Origin: Salinisphaera sp052044135
Lineage (GTDB): Bacteria; Pseudomonadota; Gammaproteobacteria; Nevskiales; Salinisphaeraceae
Length of the DNA stretch: 64,000 nucleotides
Assembly: GCF_052044135.1 (NCBI RefSeq)
Contig: NZ_JBQDYF010000009.1
Coordinates: 62,001 to 126,000 of the forward strand
Direction of reading: 5' to 3'
Part shown: one piece after another, positions 41,908 through 49,884 of the stretch
Position numbering within the stretch: the first letter of the stretch is position 1
How the letters are laid out: each line of letters begins with the position of its first letter
Made by a program: the position numbers and the translations under genes
Notes under the pieces: generated by a model
Told to the model about the DNA's origin: nothing
Seen by the model: only the letters and a program-made list of their open reading frames with translations
Databases searched by the model: none

Positions 41908-43011
41908 CTAGAACATCGGCCCGCCACCCAGGGGCGCCATCGGCGGCGCGACGTCGGCGTTCTGCCCGCGATGGCGAAGCGCATGGTCGAGCAGCGTGAT
42001 GGCGAGCATCGCTTCGGCGATCGGCGCCGCGCGCAGCCCCACACAGGGATCGTGCCGTCCGGTGGTCCGCATCTGTGTCGCCTGGCCGGCCGTGTCGACG
42101 GTATCGCCCGGGATGGTGATGCTGGAGGTGGGCTTCAGCGCCATGCTGGCGCGAATCGCCTGGCCGCTGGAAATACCGCCCTGGATACCGCCGGAATGAT
42201 TGCTGGCGAAACCGTCCGGGTTCATTTCATCGCGGTGTTCCGATCCGCGCATGGCGACGACGTCGAAACCGTCGCCGATCTCCACACCCTTGACGGCATT
42301 GATGCTCATCAGTGCCTTGGCGATATCGGCATCCAGCCGGTCGAACACCGGTTCGCCCCAACCTGCCGGCACGCCGGTGGCCACGACATCGATACGCGCG
42401 CCGATGGAGTCGCCATCGCGCCGCAACTGGTTGATATAGGCCTCCAGTTCGGGCACGCGATCCGGTTCGGCGCAGAAAAACGGGTTGTCGTTGGCCGCGG
42501 CGAGATCGGTGCAGCCGAGACGAATACCACCCATCTGCGCCAGGTACCCCTGGATGGCGATGCCCCAGCGCTCGGCCAGGACCCGGCGGGCGATCGCGCC
42601 GGCCGCCACGCGCACCGCGGTTTCGCGCGCCGAGGAACGCCCGCCGCCACGATAATCGCGAATGCCGTATTTCTGCAGATAGGCGTAGTCGGCATGATTC
42701 GGCCGGAACACGTCCTTGATCTTGGAATAATCGCGCGAGCGCTGATCGGTATTCTCGATGATGATCGCGATCGGCGTGCCGGTGGTCACGCCTTCGAATA
42801 CGCCGGAGACGATGCGCGCCTCGTCGGCTTCGCGGCGCTGGGTCACATAGCGCGACGTACCGGGCTTGCGCCGGTCGAGATCGCGCTGCAGCAGCGCCTC
42901 GTCGACCGCCACGCCGGGCGGGCAGCCGTCGATCACGCAACCGATCGCCGGTCCGTGCGATTCGCCGAACGAGGTGACGGTGAACTGCTGGCCCCAGGTA
43001 TTGCCTGCCAT
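41908..43011 (-). CDS. aroC: Chorismate synthase
   Basis: AroC makes chorismate from 5-enolpyruvylshikimate 3-phosphate with reduced FMN. The 367-residue protein has SFGESHGPAIGCVIDGCPPG at the N-terminus, RGGGRSSARETAVRVAAGAI and the C-terminal GRHDPCVGLRAAPIAEAM, all signatures of the family. It starts 4 bp after prmB. Confidence 0.97.
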   Translation of the reverse strand: MAGNTWGQQFTVTSFGESHGPAIGCVIDGCPPGVAVDEALLQRDLDRRKPGTSRYVTQRREADEARIVSGVFEGVTTGTPIAIIIENTDQRSRDYSKIKDVFRPNHADYAYLQKYGIRDYRGGGRSSARETAVRVAAGAIARRVLAERWGIAIQGYLAQMGGIRLGCTDLAAANDNPFFCAEPDRVPELEAYINQLRRDGDSIGARIDVVATGVPAGWGEPVFDRLDADIAKALMSINAVKGVEIGDGFDVVAMRGSEHRDEMNPDGFASNHSGGIQGGISSGQAIRASMALKPTSSITIPGDTVDTAGQATQMRTTGRHDPCVGLRAAPIAEAMLAITLLDHALRHRGQNADVAPPMAPLGGGPMF

Positions 43012-43015
43012 GCGA

Positions 43016-43963
43016 TTACGCCCCCACCTGCTGTGCTTCGACCCAGGCGGCGAGGTCTTCGGCCTCGACCGCGCCCACGCCCATGCCGCCGCGCGCCAGA
43101 TCGATCCAGGTAACCGGCAGGTCCGGGTAGCGCTGTTCCAGCAGGAACGCCGATGCGCCCACCTCCATGATCAACAGGCCATCCTCGGTCAGGTAATCGG
43201 GCGCGCCGAACAGGATGCGCTCGACCAGGGTCAGGTCGTCGGCGTCGCCATGGAAGGCGAAACCCGGTTCGTGAAGAAACTCCGGATCGAGGCCGGACCA
43301 TTCATCCCGCGTGACGTACGGCGGATTGGTCACGATCAGGTCGAACCGCTGCGCTTCCAGCCCGTCGAACAGGTCGGCCCGCACCAGTTGCACCTGCGGT
43401 CCGGTGTCGTGCTTGTCGCAGTTGATCGCGGCCACTTCCAGCGCATCGTCACTGGCGTCGGTTGCCACGACCTGCGCATCGGGGAAGGCGTAGGCACAGG
43501 CGATCGCGATCGCGCCGCAGCCCGTGCACAGATCCAGCACCGCCAACGGCTCGCGGTGCCCGAGCCACGGCTGGAAGCCCTGCTCGATCAATTCGGCGAT
43601 CGGCGAACGCGGCACGATGACGCGCTCGTCGACGAAGAACTCCATCTCCGCGAACCAAGCGCGGCCGGTGATATAGGGCGCGGGCAGCCGTGTTTCGATC
43701 CGGCGCTCGATGACCGCGATCACGCGCTCGCGCTCGCTCGGCATGAGCACGGACTCGAGATACGCATCAGGCAGCCCCGGATCCAGATCCAGATCCAGCG
43801 CATCCAGCACCAGATGCGCGGCCTCGTCGATCGCATTGTCGCTGCCGTGGCCGAACGATAGATCGGCCGCCACGAAGCGCGATGCGCCCCAGCGGATGTA
43901 ATCGACGATGCGCGTCAGGGTCGCGGCGATCTCGGACGCCGGTTCGGCGGTGTCGCTAGCCAT
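43016..43963 (-). CDS. prmB: 50S ribosomal protein L3 N5-glutamine methyltransferase
   Basis: PrmB methylates a glutamine of ribosomal protein L3. The 315-residue protein has the SAM motif LDLCTGCGAIAIACA and the glutamine-methyltransferase signature NPPYVTRDEW, preceded by a helical N-terminal domain. Presence of FAEMEFFVDERVIVPRSPIA separates it from PrmC. It is the first gene of prmB-aroC. Confidence 0.93.
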   Translation of the reverse strand: MASDTAEPASEIAATLTRIVDYIRWGASRFVAADLSFGHGSDNAIDEAAHLVLDALDLDLDPGLPDAYLESVLMPSERERVIAVIERRIETRLPAPYITGRAWFAEMEFFVDERVIVPRSPIAELIEQGFQPWLGHREPLAVLDLCTGCGAIAIACAYAFPDAQVVATDASDDALEVAAINCDKHDTGPQVQLVRADLFDGLEAQRFDLIVTNPPYVTRDEWSGLDPEFLHEPGFAFHGDADDLTLVERILFGAPDYLTEDGLLIMEVGASAFLLEQRYPDLPVTWIDLARGGMGVGAVEAEDLAAWVEAQQVGA

Positions 43964-44128
43964 AGTCTCACTCGCGGGCCCGGGCCCGCTCCTGTCGGTG
44001 GCACGACGCGCGACCGGTATCGCGCGTCATTCTCAATCGGGAACAGCGGGCTAGGATAAACCAGATCGCCTGTGTTGCGGCGTTGCGCTAGGGTGACGGC
44101 TCGCTCCGCTGTCGTTTCCCGCTTGACC

Positions 44129-45022
44129 ATGCCCAATGTCCCGGTTCGCTTCACCGATCGCCTGTTCGCCGTTGCGCTGGCGCTGTTACCCACGCGCGCC
44201 ATCTCGCATCTGGCGTTTGTCATCGCCGAGATCCGGCTGCCACGGATCAAGAACGCGCTGATCCGAGGCTTTCTGCGCGCCTATCCGGCGATCGACATGA
44301 GCGAAGCGGCCGAGCCGGAACCGACGCAATATGCCTGCTTCAACGATTTTTTCACGCGCGAACTCGCTGCCGATGTGCGGCCGTTACCGGCCGACGACCA
44401 CACACTCGCCTGCCCCGTCGACGGCCAGCTCGGCATGTTCGGGGCGATCGAGACCGGCCGCCTGTTCCAGACCAAGGGCGTGGCCTACGACCTGCGGCAA
44501 CTGGTGGCCGGCGACGACAGTCTTGCCGCCGCTTTTCTCGGCGGCCGCTATGTCACGCTGTATCTCGCGCCGCACGATTATCATCGGGTACACATGCCGC
44601 TGGACGGCCGGCTGCGCGAGACACGCTATATACCCGGGCGCCTGTTCGGCGTGAACCCGCGCTGCGTGCGCGCCATCCCGCGGCTGTTCTCGCGCAACGA
44701 ACGCCTGGTGAGCTGCTTCGATACCGCGGTCGGGCCAGTGGCCGTGGTGATGGTCGGGGCCTTCATCGTCGGTGGCATCCACACCCGCGCCGCCGGGCGC
44801 ATCTGCCCGCCTCATCAAAAGGCCCGCCGCCACACCAGCTATATCGATGCCGGCCAGACCGAACACCGCTACGGCCGCGGCGATCCGATGGGGCATTTCA
44901 TGCTGGGGTCGAGTGTGATCGTGCTGACCGGGCCTGACGCGGTGGACTTCGATCCCGAACTGACGGCCGGCCAGCCGGTGCGTCTCAACCAGTCGCTCGG
45001 ACAACTCGTGCCGGGCGCCTGA
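44129..45022 (+). CDS. psd: Phosphatidylserine decarboxylase proenzyme
   Basis: Psd converts phosphatidylserine to phosphatidylethanolamine at the inner membrane and cuts itself to form a pyruvoyl group. The 297-residue protein has the type I features YLAPHDYHRVHMP, the N-terminal FNDFFTREL and the cleavage motif, here LGSS (FMLGSSVIVL) instead of the usual LGST. The Gly-Ser bond that is cut is kept. The ATG at 44129 was chosen by homology. It is convergent with epmA. Confidence 0.94.
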   Translation: MPNVPVRFTDRLFAVALALLPTRAISHLAFVIAEIRLPRIKNALIRGFLRAYPAIDMSEAAEPEPTQYACFNDFFTRELAADVRPLPADDHTLACPVDGQLGMFGAIETGRLFQTKGVAYDLRQLVAGDDSLAAAFLGGRYVTLYLAPHDYHRVHMPLDGRLRETRYIPGRLFGVNPRCVRAIPRLFSRNERLVSCFDTAVGPVAVVMVGAFIVGGIHTRAAGRICPPHQKARRHTSYIDAGQTEHRYGRGDPMGHFMLGSSVIVLTGPDAVDFDPELTAGQPVRLNQSLGQLVPGA

Positions 45023-45031
45023 CACGCCGGA

Positions 45032-45982
45032 TCAGCGCCCGCTGGCGAATGGCAGAACCGGGGCGATCGCGTCGACACCCTGCAACAACGCCAGCAACCG
45101 GTCGATCCCGAGCGCGACGCCGGCGCAGGGCGGCAGTCCCGCGCGCATCGCCGCCAGCAAGGCCTCGTCGACCGGCGGCACCGGGCTGCCCTGCGCGACG
45201 CGCGCGTCCTGCTCGCGCTGCATGCGCTGCCCGGCCAGGGCGGCGTCCGCCAGTTCGCGCGCGCCGTTGGCGAGTTCGACGCCCTGCCAGAAGCATTCGA
45301 ACCGCAGCGCCTGACGCGCATCGTCCGGATCGCTGGCCACCAGCACGGCGTCGTCGGCCGGGAAATGCGTCACCAGCTCGGCGCCGTCGCGGCCCAGCGT
45401 CGGCTGTACGCAGGTCGCCATGAGCAGATCGAGCCAGAACACGCGCCCGGCCTCGGCCCCCATGCCACCCGGGGCAACGCCCTGGGCGGCCGCGCAGTCG
45501 GCAAGTGCGCGGGCGTCGGCCACCAGCGGATCGAGGCCGAGCGCCTCGCGGAACACGGCGCGATAGGTACGCGCCGGCCGGCCCGCGGGCACGCCCAGCC
45601 GACGCAGCAGCGCGGCGAGCCGGGCCATCGCCGCGCCCATGTCCTCGTCGACGCCGTACCACTCGAGCATGGTGAACTCGGGATTGTGCCAGCGCCCGGT
45701 CTCCCCGGCGCGAAAGACATGCCCGAGCTGATACAACGAGCCGGCACCCTCGGCCAGCAGACGCTTGAGCGCATGCTCGGGCGACGGCACGAGATAGCCC
45801 GCACCCGCGACTGCCAGGCATTCCAGCGCGCGCTCGCTCGGTGCGGCCGCCGACAGCACGGGCGTATCCACTTCCAGCAGCCCGTGCTCGGCCATGAAGA
45901 CACGAATATCGGCGAGCAACCGCGCCCGCGCCGCCAGCGCGCCCGGGGCGAGCCCCGAGCGCCAGCGGCCATCGTGGCTCAT
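45032..45982 (-). CDS. epmA: EF-P lysine-34 ligase EpmA
   Basis: EpmA (GenX/PoxA) attaches (R)-beta-lysine to Lys34 of EF-P. The 316-residue protein is a class II lysyl-tRNA synthetase core without the anticodon-binding domain: motif 2 region FRAGETGRWHNPEFTMLEWY and motif 3 GVALGIDRLL. The start at 45982 (MSHDGRWRSG) is set by homology, since the longer open frame overlaps efp. It follows efp by 7 bp, forming an enzyme-substrate operon. Confidence 0.95.
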   Translation of the reverse strand: MSHDGRWRSGLAPGALAARARLLADIRVFMAEHGLLEVDTPVLSAAAPSERALECLAVAGAGYLVPSPEHALKRLLAEGAGSLYQLGHVFRAGETGRWHNPEFTMLEWYGVDEDMGAAMARLAALLRRLGVPAGRPARTYRAVFREALGLDPLVADARALADCAAAQGVAPGGMGAEAGRVFWLDLLMATCVQPTLGRDGAELVTHFPADDAVLVASDPDDARQALRFECFWQGVELANGARELADAALAGQRMQREQDARVAQGSPVPPVDEALLAAMRAGLPPCAGVALGIDRLLALLQGVDAIAPVLPFASGR

Positions 45983-45989
45983 GCGGGTC

Positions 45990-46562
45990 TCAGCTTTCGT
46001 TGGCGCGCGAGACGTACTCACCCTTGCGGGTATCGATGCGCAGGGTCTCGCCTTCTTCGATAAACAACGGCACCTGGACCACCGCGCCCGTTTCCAGCGT
46101 GGCCGGCTTGGAACCGCCCGAGGAGGTGTTGCCGCGCACGCCCGGATCGGTCTCGGTGACCTGCAGGACGACGAAGTTGGGCGCATCCACCTGCAGCGGC
46201 ACACCGTTCCACAGCGTGACATCGCAGCTGTCCTGGGGCTTGAGCCACTTGGCGGCATCGCCGACCGCGGCTTCGCTGGCCTGGTACTGCTCGAACGTGT
46301 TCGGTTCCATGAAATGGAAGAACTCACCATCGTGGTACAGGAACTGAAGATCGAGGTTGAACACGTCGGCCGCCTCGACCGAATCGCCCGACTTGAAGGT
46401 GCGCTCGACCGTGCGATTGGTCTTGAGGTTGCGCACCTTCACGCGATTGAAAGCCTGGCCCTTGCCGGGCTTGACGAATTCGTTCTCGACGATGGTGTAC
46501 GGGTCGCCGTCGAGGATGATCTTCAGGCCGCCCTTGAACTGGTTGGTGGAAAACTGCGCCAT
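45990..46562 (-). CDS. efp: Translation elongation factor P
   Basis: EF-P rescues ribosomes stalled at polyproline stretches. The 190-residue protein has the modification site Lys34 in FVKPGKGQAF, as in E. coli, and the three-domain layout of EF-P. The start at 46562 gives MAQFSTNQFKGGLKI, placing the modified lysine exactly at position 34. Together with epmA and divergent epmB it forms a full beta-lysylation set. Confidence 0.97.
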   Translation of the reverse strand: MAQFSTNQFKGGLKIILDGDPYTIVENEFVKPGKGQAFNRVKVRNLKTNRTVERTFKSGDSVEAADVFNLDLQFLYHDGEFFHFMEPNTFEQYQASEAAVGDAAKWLKPQDSCDVTLWNGVPLQVDAPNFVVLQVTETDPGVRGNTSSGGSKPATLETGAVVQVPLFIEEGETLRIDTRKGEYVSRANES

Positions 46563-46627
46563 AAAACGAAACTCCAAGGCTGGAATGCGTCGCGCCGGCA
46601 TGCGCGGCGCCCCGGTCTCAAGAATCC

Positions 46628-46658
46628 GTCGTCAGGCCGTGCGGCACGGGCTGACGAC
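46628..46658. promoter_or_regulatory. 31-bp palindrome between efp and epmB
   Basis: GTCGTCAG-g-CCGTG-cgg-CACGG-g-CTGACGAC is a complete dyad with only the 3-base centre and two single bases unpaired. It lies in the 116-bp divergent gap and covers the expected -35 region of epmB. It has no T run for a terminator. It may be an operator. Confidence 0.6.
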
Positions 46659-46664
46659 AGCCTC

Positions 46665-46670
46665 TATACT
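46665..46670 (+). promoter_or_regulatory. -10 of epmB, suggesting a leaderless transcript
   Basis: TATACT (5/6 match) ends only 8 bases before the epmB ATG at 46679, so transcription should start at or next to the start codon. No ribosome-binding sequence lies upstream of the ATG. Confidence 0.45.
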
Positions 46671-46678
46671 GGTTCGAT

Positions 46679-47767
46679 ATGAGCACACGCCCCGCGCCAT
46701 CACGGATTACGCCGCTGATCGAGCCGCGCAGTCTATCGTATCGCAGCGGTGGCTGGCAGCAGGCCATGCGTGACGCCATCACCGACGTCGATACGCTGTT
46801 TGCCGAACTCGACCTGCCGGCCGAGTACAAGCCCGCGGCCCGACGTGCCGCCGCTCTGTTCGATCTGCGCGTACCGCGCGGCTATGTCGCGCGCATGCGC
46901 CGCGGCGACATCGCCGACCCCCTGCTGCGCCAGGTTCTGCCGCTGCACGCCGAGTGCCACGATCCGCCCGGTTTCGTCGACGATGCGGTGGGCGACAATT
47001 CGAGCGCCGTCGGCGATGGGCTGCTGCACAAATACCACGGCCGGGCGCTGCTGGTGACCACCGGCGCCTGTGCCGTGCATTGCCGCTATTGCTTTCGCCG
47101 GCACTTCGATTACAGCGCCCAACATGCGGGCGGCTCGCATACCGAGGCCGCGCTGGCGCGCATCGCCGCGGACCCGAGCATTACCGAAGTGATCCTGTCA
47201 GGCGGCGATCCGCTATCGCTGTCGAATGCGCGGCTGGACGCACTCGGGGCGCGACTGGATGCCATCGACCATGTCCGGCGACTACGCATACATACGCGCA
47301 CACCCGTTGTGCTGCCCGAACGCGTGGATGACGGGCTGCTCGCATGGTTCGCCGCACGCCGCGCGCGAACGGTGGTCGTGTTGCATGTCAATCACGCGGC
47401 TGAACTTTCCTTCGAAGTTGCCGATATGGCTCGTGCGATCGCGGGTACCGGCGCCGTACCGCTCAATCAGGCCGTGTTGCTCGCCGGCGTCAACGACGAC
47501 GCCGACACGCTCGCGGATTTGAGTCTGGCGCTCTTCGATGCCGGTGTTATGCCTTATTATCTGCACCTGCTTGATCGCGTTCGCGGAACCCATCATTTCG
47601 AGGTGCCGGAATCGCGTGCGGTCGTGTTGATGCAGGCGCTTGCCGCACGCTTGCCGGGCTACCTGGTACCGAAGCTGGCGCGCGAGGGCGCGGGCGACGA
47701 TGCCAAGAGCGTACTTGGCGTGCCGGCACGGGCACGGCATGCTGGGTCCAGGGGACAAGGGGACTGA
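46679..47767 (+). CDS. epmB: EF-P beta-lysylation protein EpmB (lysine 2,3-aminomutase-like)
   Basis: EpmB (YjeK) is a radical-SAM, PLP-dependent aminomutase that makes (R)-beta-lysine for EF-P. The 362-residue protein has the iron-sulfur CxxxCxxC motif at Cys131, Cys135 and Cys138 (TTGACAVHCRYCFRRHF), VILSGGDPLSLSN and RIHTRTPVVLP. It is divergent from efp-epmA and is followed after 5 bp by a FimX-like gene. Confidence 0.95.
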   Translation: MSTRPAPSRITPLIEPRSLSYRSGGWQQAMRDAITDVDTLFAELDLPAEYKPAARRAAALFDLRVPRGYVARMRRGDIADPLLRQVLPLHAECHDPPGFVDDAVGDNSSAVGDGLLHKYHGRALLVTTGACAVHCRYCFRRHFDYSAQHAGGSHTEAALARIAADPSITEVILSGGDPLSLSNARLDALGARLDAIDHVRRLRIHTRTPVVLPERVDDGLLAWFAARRARTVVVLHVNHAAELSFEVADMARAIAGTGAVPLNQAVLLAGVNDDADTLADLSLALFDAGVMPYYLHLLDRVRGTHHFEVPESRAVVLMQALAARLPGYLVPKLAREGAGDDAKSVLGVPARARHAGSRGQGD

Positions 47768-47772
47768 TACCG

Positions 47773-49827
47773 ATGGCCATTGCCGACGCAACCAACGCAC
47801 ATCGATCGAATGCAAGCAACGACAGGGCCGACGCCAATGCACTGATCGCGGTGATTGGCGACGATGACGCCACCAGCCGGCGACTGGCCGCTCGCCTGCA
47901 GACGCTTTCGCCGCGGGATTGGGCGACCCACCGGTTTGACGACTTCGATACCGCCGCGAGCCAGGTGCATCCGCCGGTGGCCCTGCTCGCCCTGGTCTGC
48001 CGCGACGGCGACCGCTTCGATACCGCGACGCTGATTCAGCGCGTGGAACACGTCGGCAGCGTCCCGCTGCTGGTGGCGGGCACCGAGGTGCGTCTGCCGC
48101 CCCGCGGCGCCTGCGTGCGCGCCGGCGTCTGTCAGCGCATCGATATCGACGAGGATGCGGAATTGATCGACGCCCGGCTGTCGCGCGCGGTGGATCTGGC
48201 CATCGACCGGCGCCGCCTGGCCGAGTTCGAGCAACAGAGCGAGGGCGCGAGAGCCCGCCTCGACGGGGGCACGCTGGTCGGGGTGACGCCGCATTTCGCC
48301 GACCTGATCGGGGCCGAGTCCGCCGCGGCCATCAACGGGCAAGCGCTCGGCAGCTGGCTGTCCAAGACCGACGCGGCGCGCCTGTCCGCCGCCCAGGCGC
48401 GCCTGAACGACTCCCACCGGCCGGCCGGGCGCGGCGTGATCCTGCGCCGCGCCAGCGCTGGCGCCACGCATCCGCTGTCCGCGCATCTGTATACCGGTGC
48501 CGATCGCAGCCAGTGGCTGTCGCTGGCACCGATCGAGACGACCAGCATGCCGGTTCTGGGCGCGAGCCCCATTGCCGACGCGCGCATGGCGCTGCATCGA
48601 CACCTGGCCAGCATCAGCCGCTGGTCCGACAGCGGTCGCCTGCGCGGTCTGGTGTTCGTGGCCCTCGACGGCGTGCCGGCACTGCAACAGCAATTCGGCC
48701 TCGCGAGCACCGATGAATTGCTCGAGGAGGTCAGCCTGTTCCTGATCGACAACCTGGCCGATACCGACCGCTGCTTCCGCTTCGCCGTGGGCGAATACGT
48801 TCTGTCGATCGAACGCGGGGCGCCGGCCGATGTTTCAGCCATGGCGGAAACCCTGGTACGCACCATCGGCGACACCGAGTTCGGCGGTCATCATCGCTCG
48901 GTGCATGTCACGGCCAGCGTGTCCGCCATCATGCTCGGGGCGGAATCCACCGCCAACGATCGTCGGCTGCAACAACTGGTCGACACCGGATATCGCCTGC
49001 GGGAGACCGGCGGCGACGCGTTTCGCGAATGCGAAGGCGATCCGATGGCGGACGCACAGGCCGGCTCGGACGCCTGGCAGAGCCGGCTGGAACAGGCGCT
49101 CGCCTCGGATCGTTTCCGGCTGGCATTCCAGACCGTGACCAGCCTGGCCGGCGACCAGCGTCGTTACTACGACGTGCTGCTGCGCTACGTCGACGATCAC
49201 GACGGCATGATCATGCCTGGCAACTTCCTGCCGGCCGCCGAGCAGGCCGGCCTGATGCCCGAGATCGATCGCTGGGTGACCCGGCGCGCGGCGCGCGTGA
49301 TCGCCGAACAGGCCGCCCGCGACGTCGAACTCGCGCTGTTCGTCAAACTGTCGAGCGCCACGCTCGACAGCGCGCAGACATTCATCCAGTGGCTGGCAGA
49401 GGACGAGGCCATGGCCGCGATCGATCACCAGCAGATCATATTCTGCGTGCGTGAATCGGACGCGCGCTCACACGTGGCCGCGACGCGTCGCCTGGCCGCC
49501 GAACTCGACCGTCAGACTTATCGTTTTGCGCTGACGCATTTCGGCGAGTCGAGCAGCCATGCGGCGATGCTCGAAAACCTCACGCTGTCGTTCATCAAAC
49601 TGGCACCGGCGTTTGCGCGCCAGCTGGCGGAACAGAACAGCGAGGATGCGCGTCTGCAGCGGGTCGTCGATTTCGCCCGCGAGCACCGCGTGCCGCTCAT
49701 CGCCGAGCATATCGAGGATGCCGCCAGCATGGCACGCCTGTGGCAGGCAGGCGTCAACTACGTCCAGGGCCACTTCATTCAGGAGCCGGACCCGGCGGCG
49801 CTACAGCATGGCGAAACCATCGGCTGA
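47773..49827 (+). CDS. FimX-like degenerate GGDEF/EAL protein
   Basis: This 684-residue protein has the order receiver-like (about 23-140), PAS-like (150-255), GGDEF (270-420) and EAL (435-680), the layout and length of FimX of Pseudomonas. The receiver lacks the acceptor Asp (LLALV in place of LLDV). GGDEF is VGEYV (339-343). EAL is DVLLR (467-471), and DDFGTG has become THFGES, so catalysis is very unlikely. A c-di-GMP-binding role in type IV pilus control is inferred. It lies 5 bp after epmB, probably in one transcript. Confidence 0.75.
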   Translation: MAIADATNAHRSNASNDRADANALIAVIGDDDATSRRLAARLQTLSPRDWATHRFDDFDTAASQVHPPVALLALVCRDGDRFDTATLIQRVEHVGSVPLLVAGTEVRLPPRGACVRAGVCQRIDIDEDAELIDARLSRAVDLAIDRRRLAEFEQQSEGARARLDGGTLVGVTPHFADLIGAESAAAINGQALGSWLSKTDAARLSAAQARLNDSHRPAGRGVILRRASAGATHPLSAHLYTGADRSQWLSLAPIETTSMPVLGASPIADARMALHRHLASISRWSDSGRLRGLVFVALDGVPALQQQFGLASTDELLEEVSLFLIDNLADTDRCFRFAVGEYVLSIERGAPADVSAMAETLVRTIGDTEFGGHHRSVHVTASVSAIMLGAESTANDRRLQQLVDTGYRLRETGGDAFRECEGDPMADAQAGSDAWQSRLEQALASDRFRLAFQTVTSLAGDQRRYYDVLLRYVDDHDGMIMPGNFLPAAEQAGLMPEIDRWVTRRAARVIAEQAARDVELALFVKLSSATLDSAQTFIQWLAEDEAMAAIDHQQIIFCVRESDARSHVAATRRLAAELDRQTYRFALTHFGESSSHAAMLENLTLSFIKLAPAFARQLAEQNSEDARLQRVVDFAREHRVPLIAEHIEDAASMARLWQAGVNYVQGHFIQEPDPAALQHGETIG

Positions 49828-49884
49828 TCGCGCTTTCGGGGGCGCGGGCCGAGCCGGCCGACGGCCGGCATCGCCCGGAGGTTC

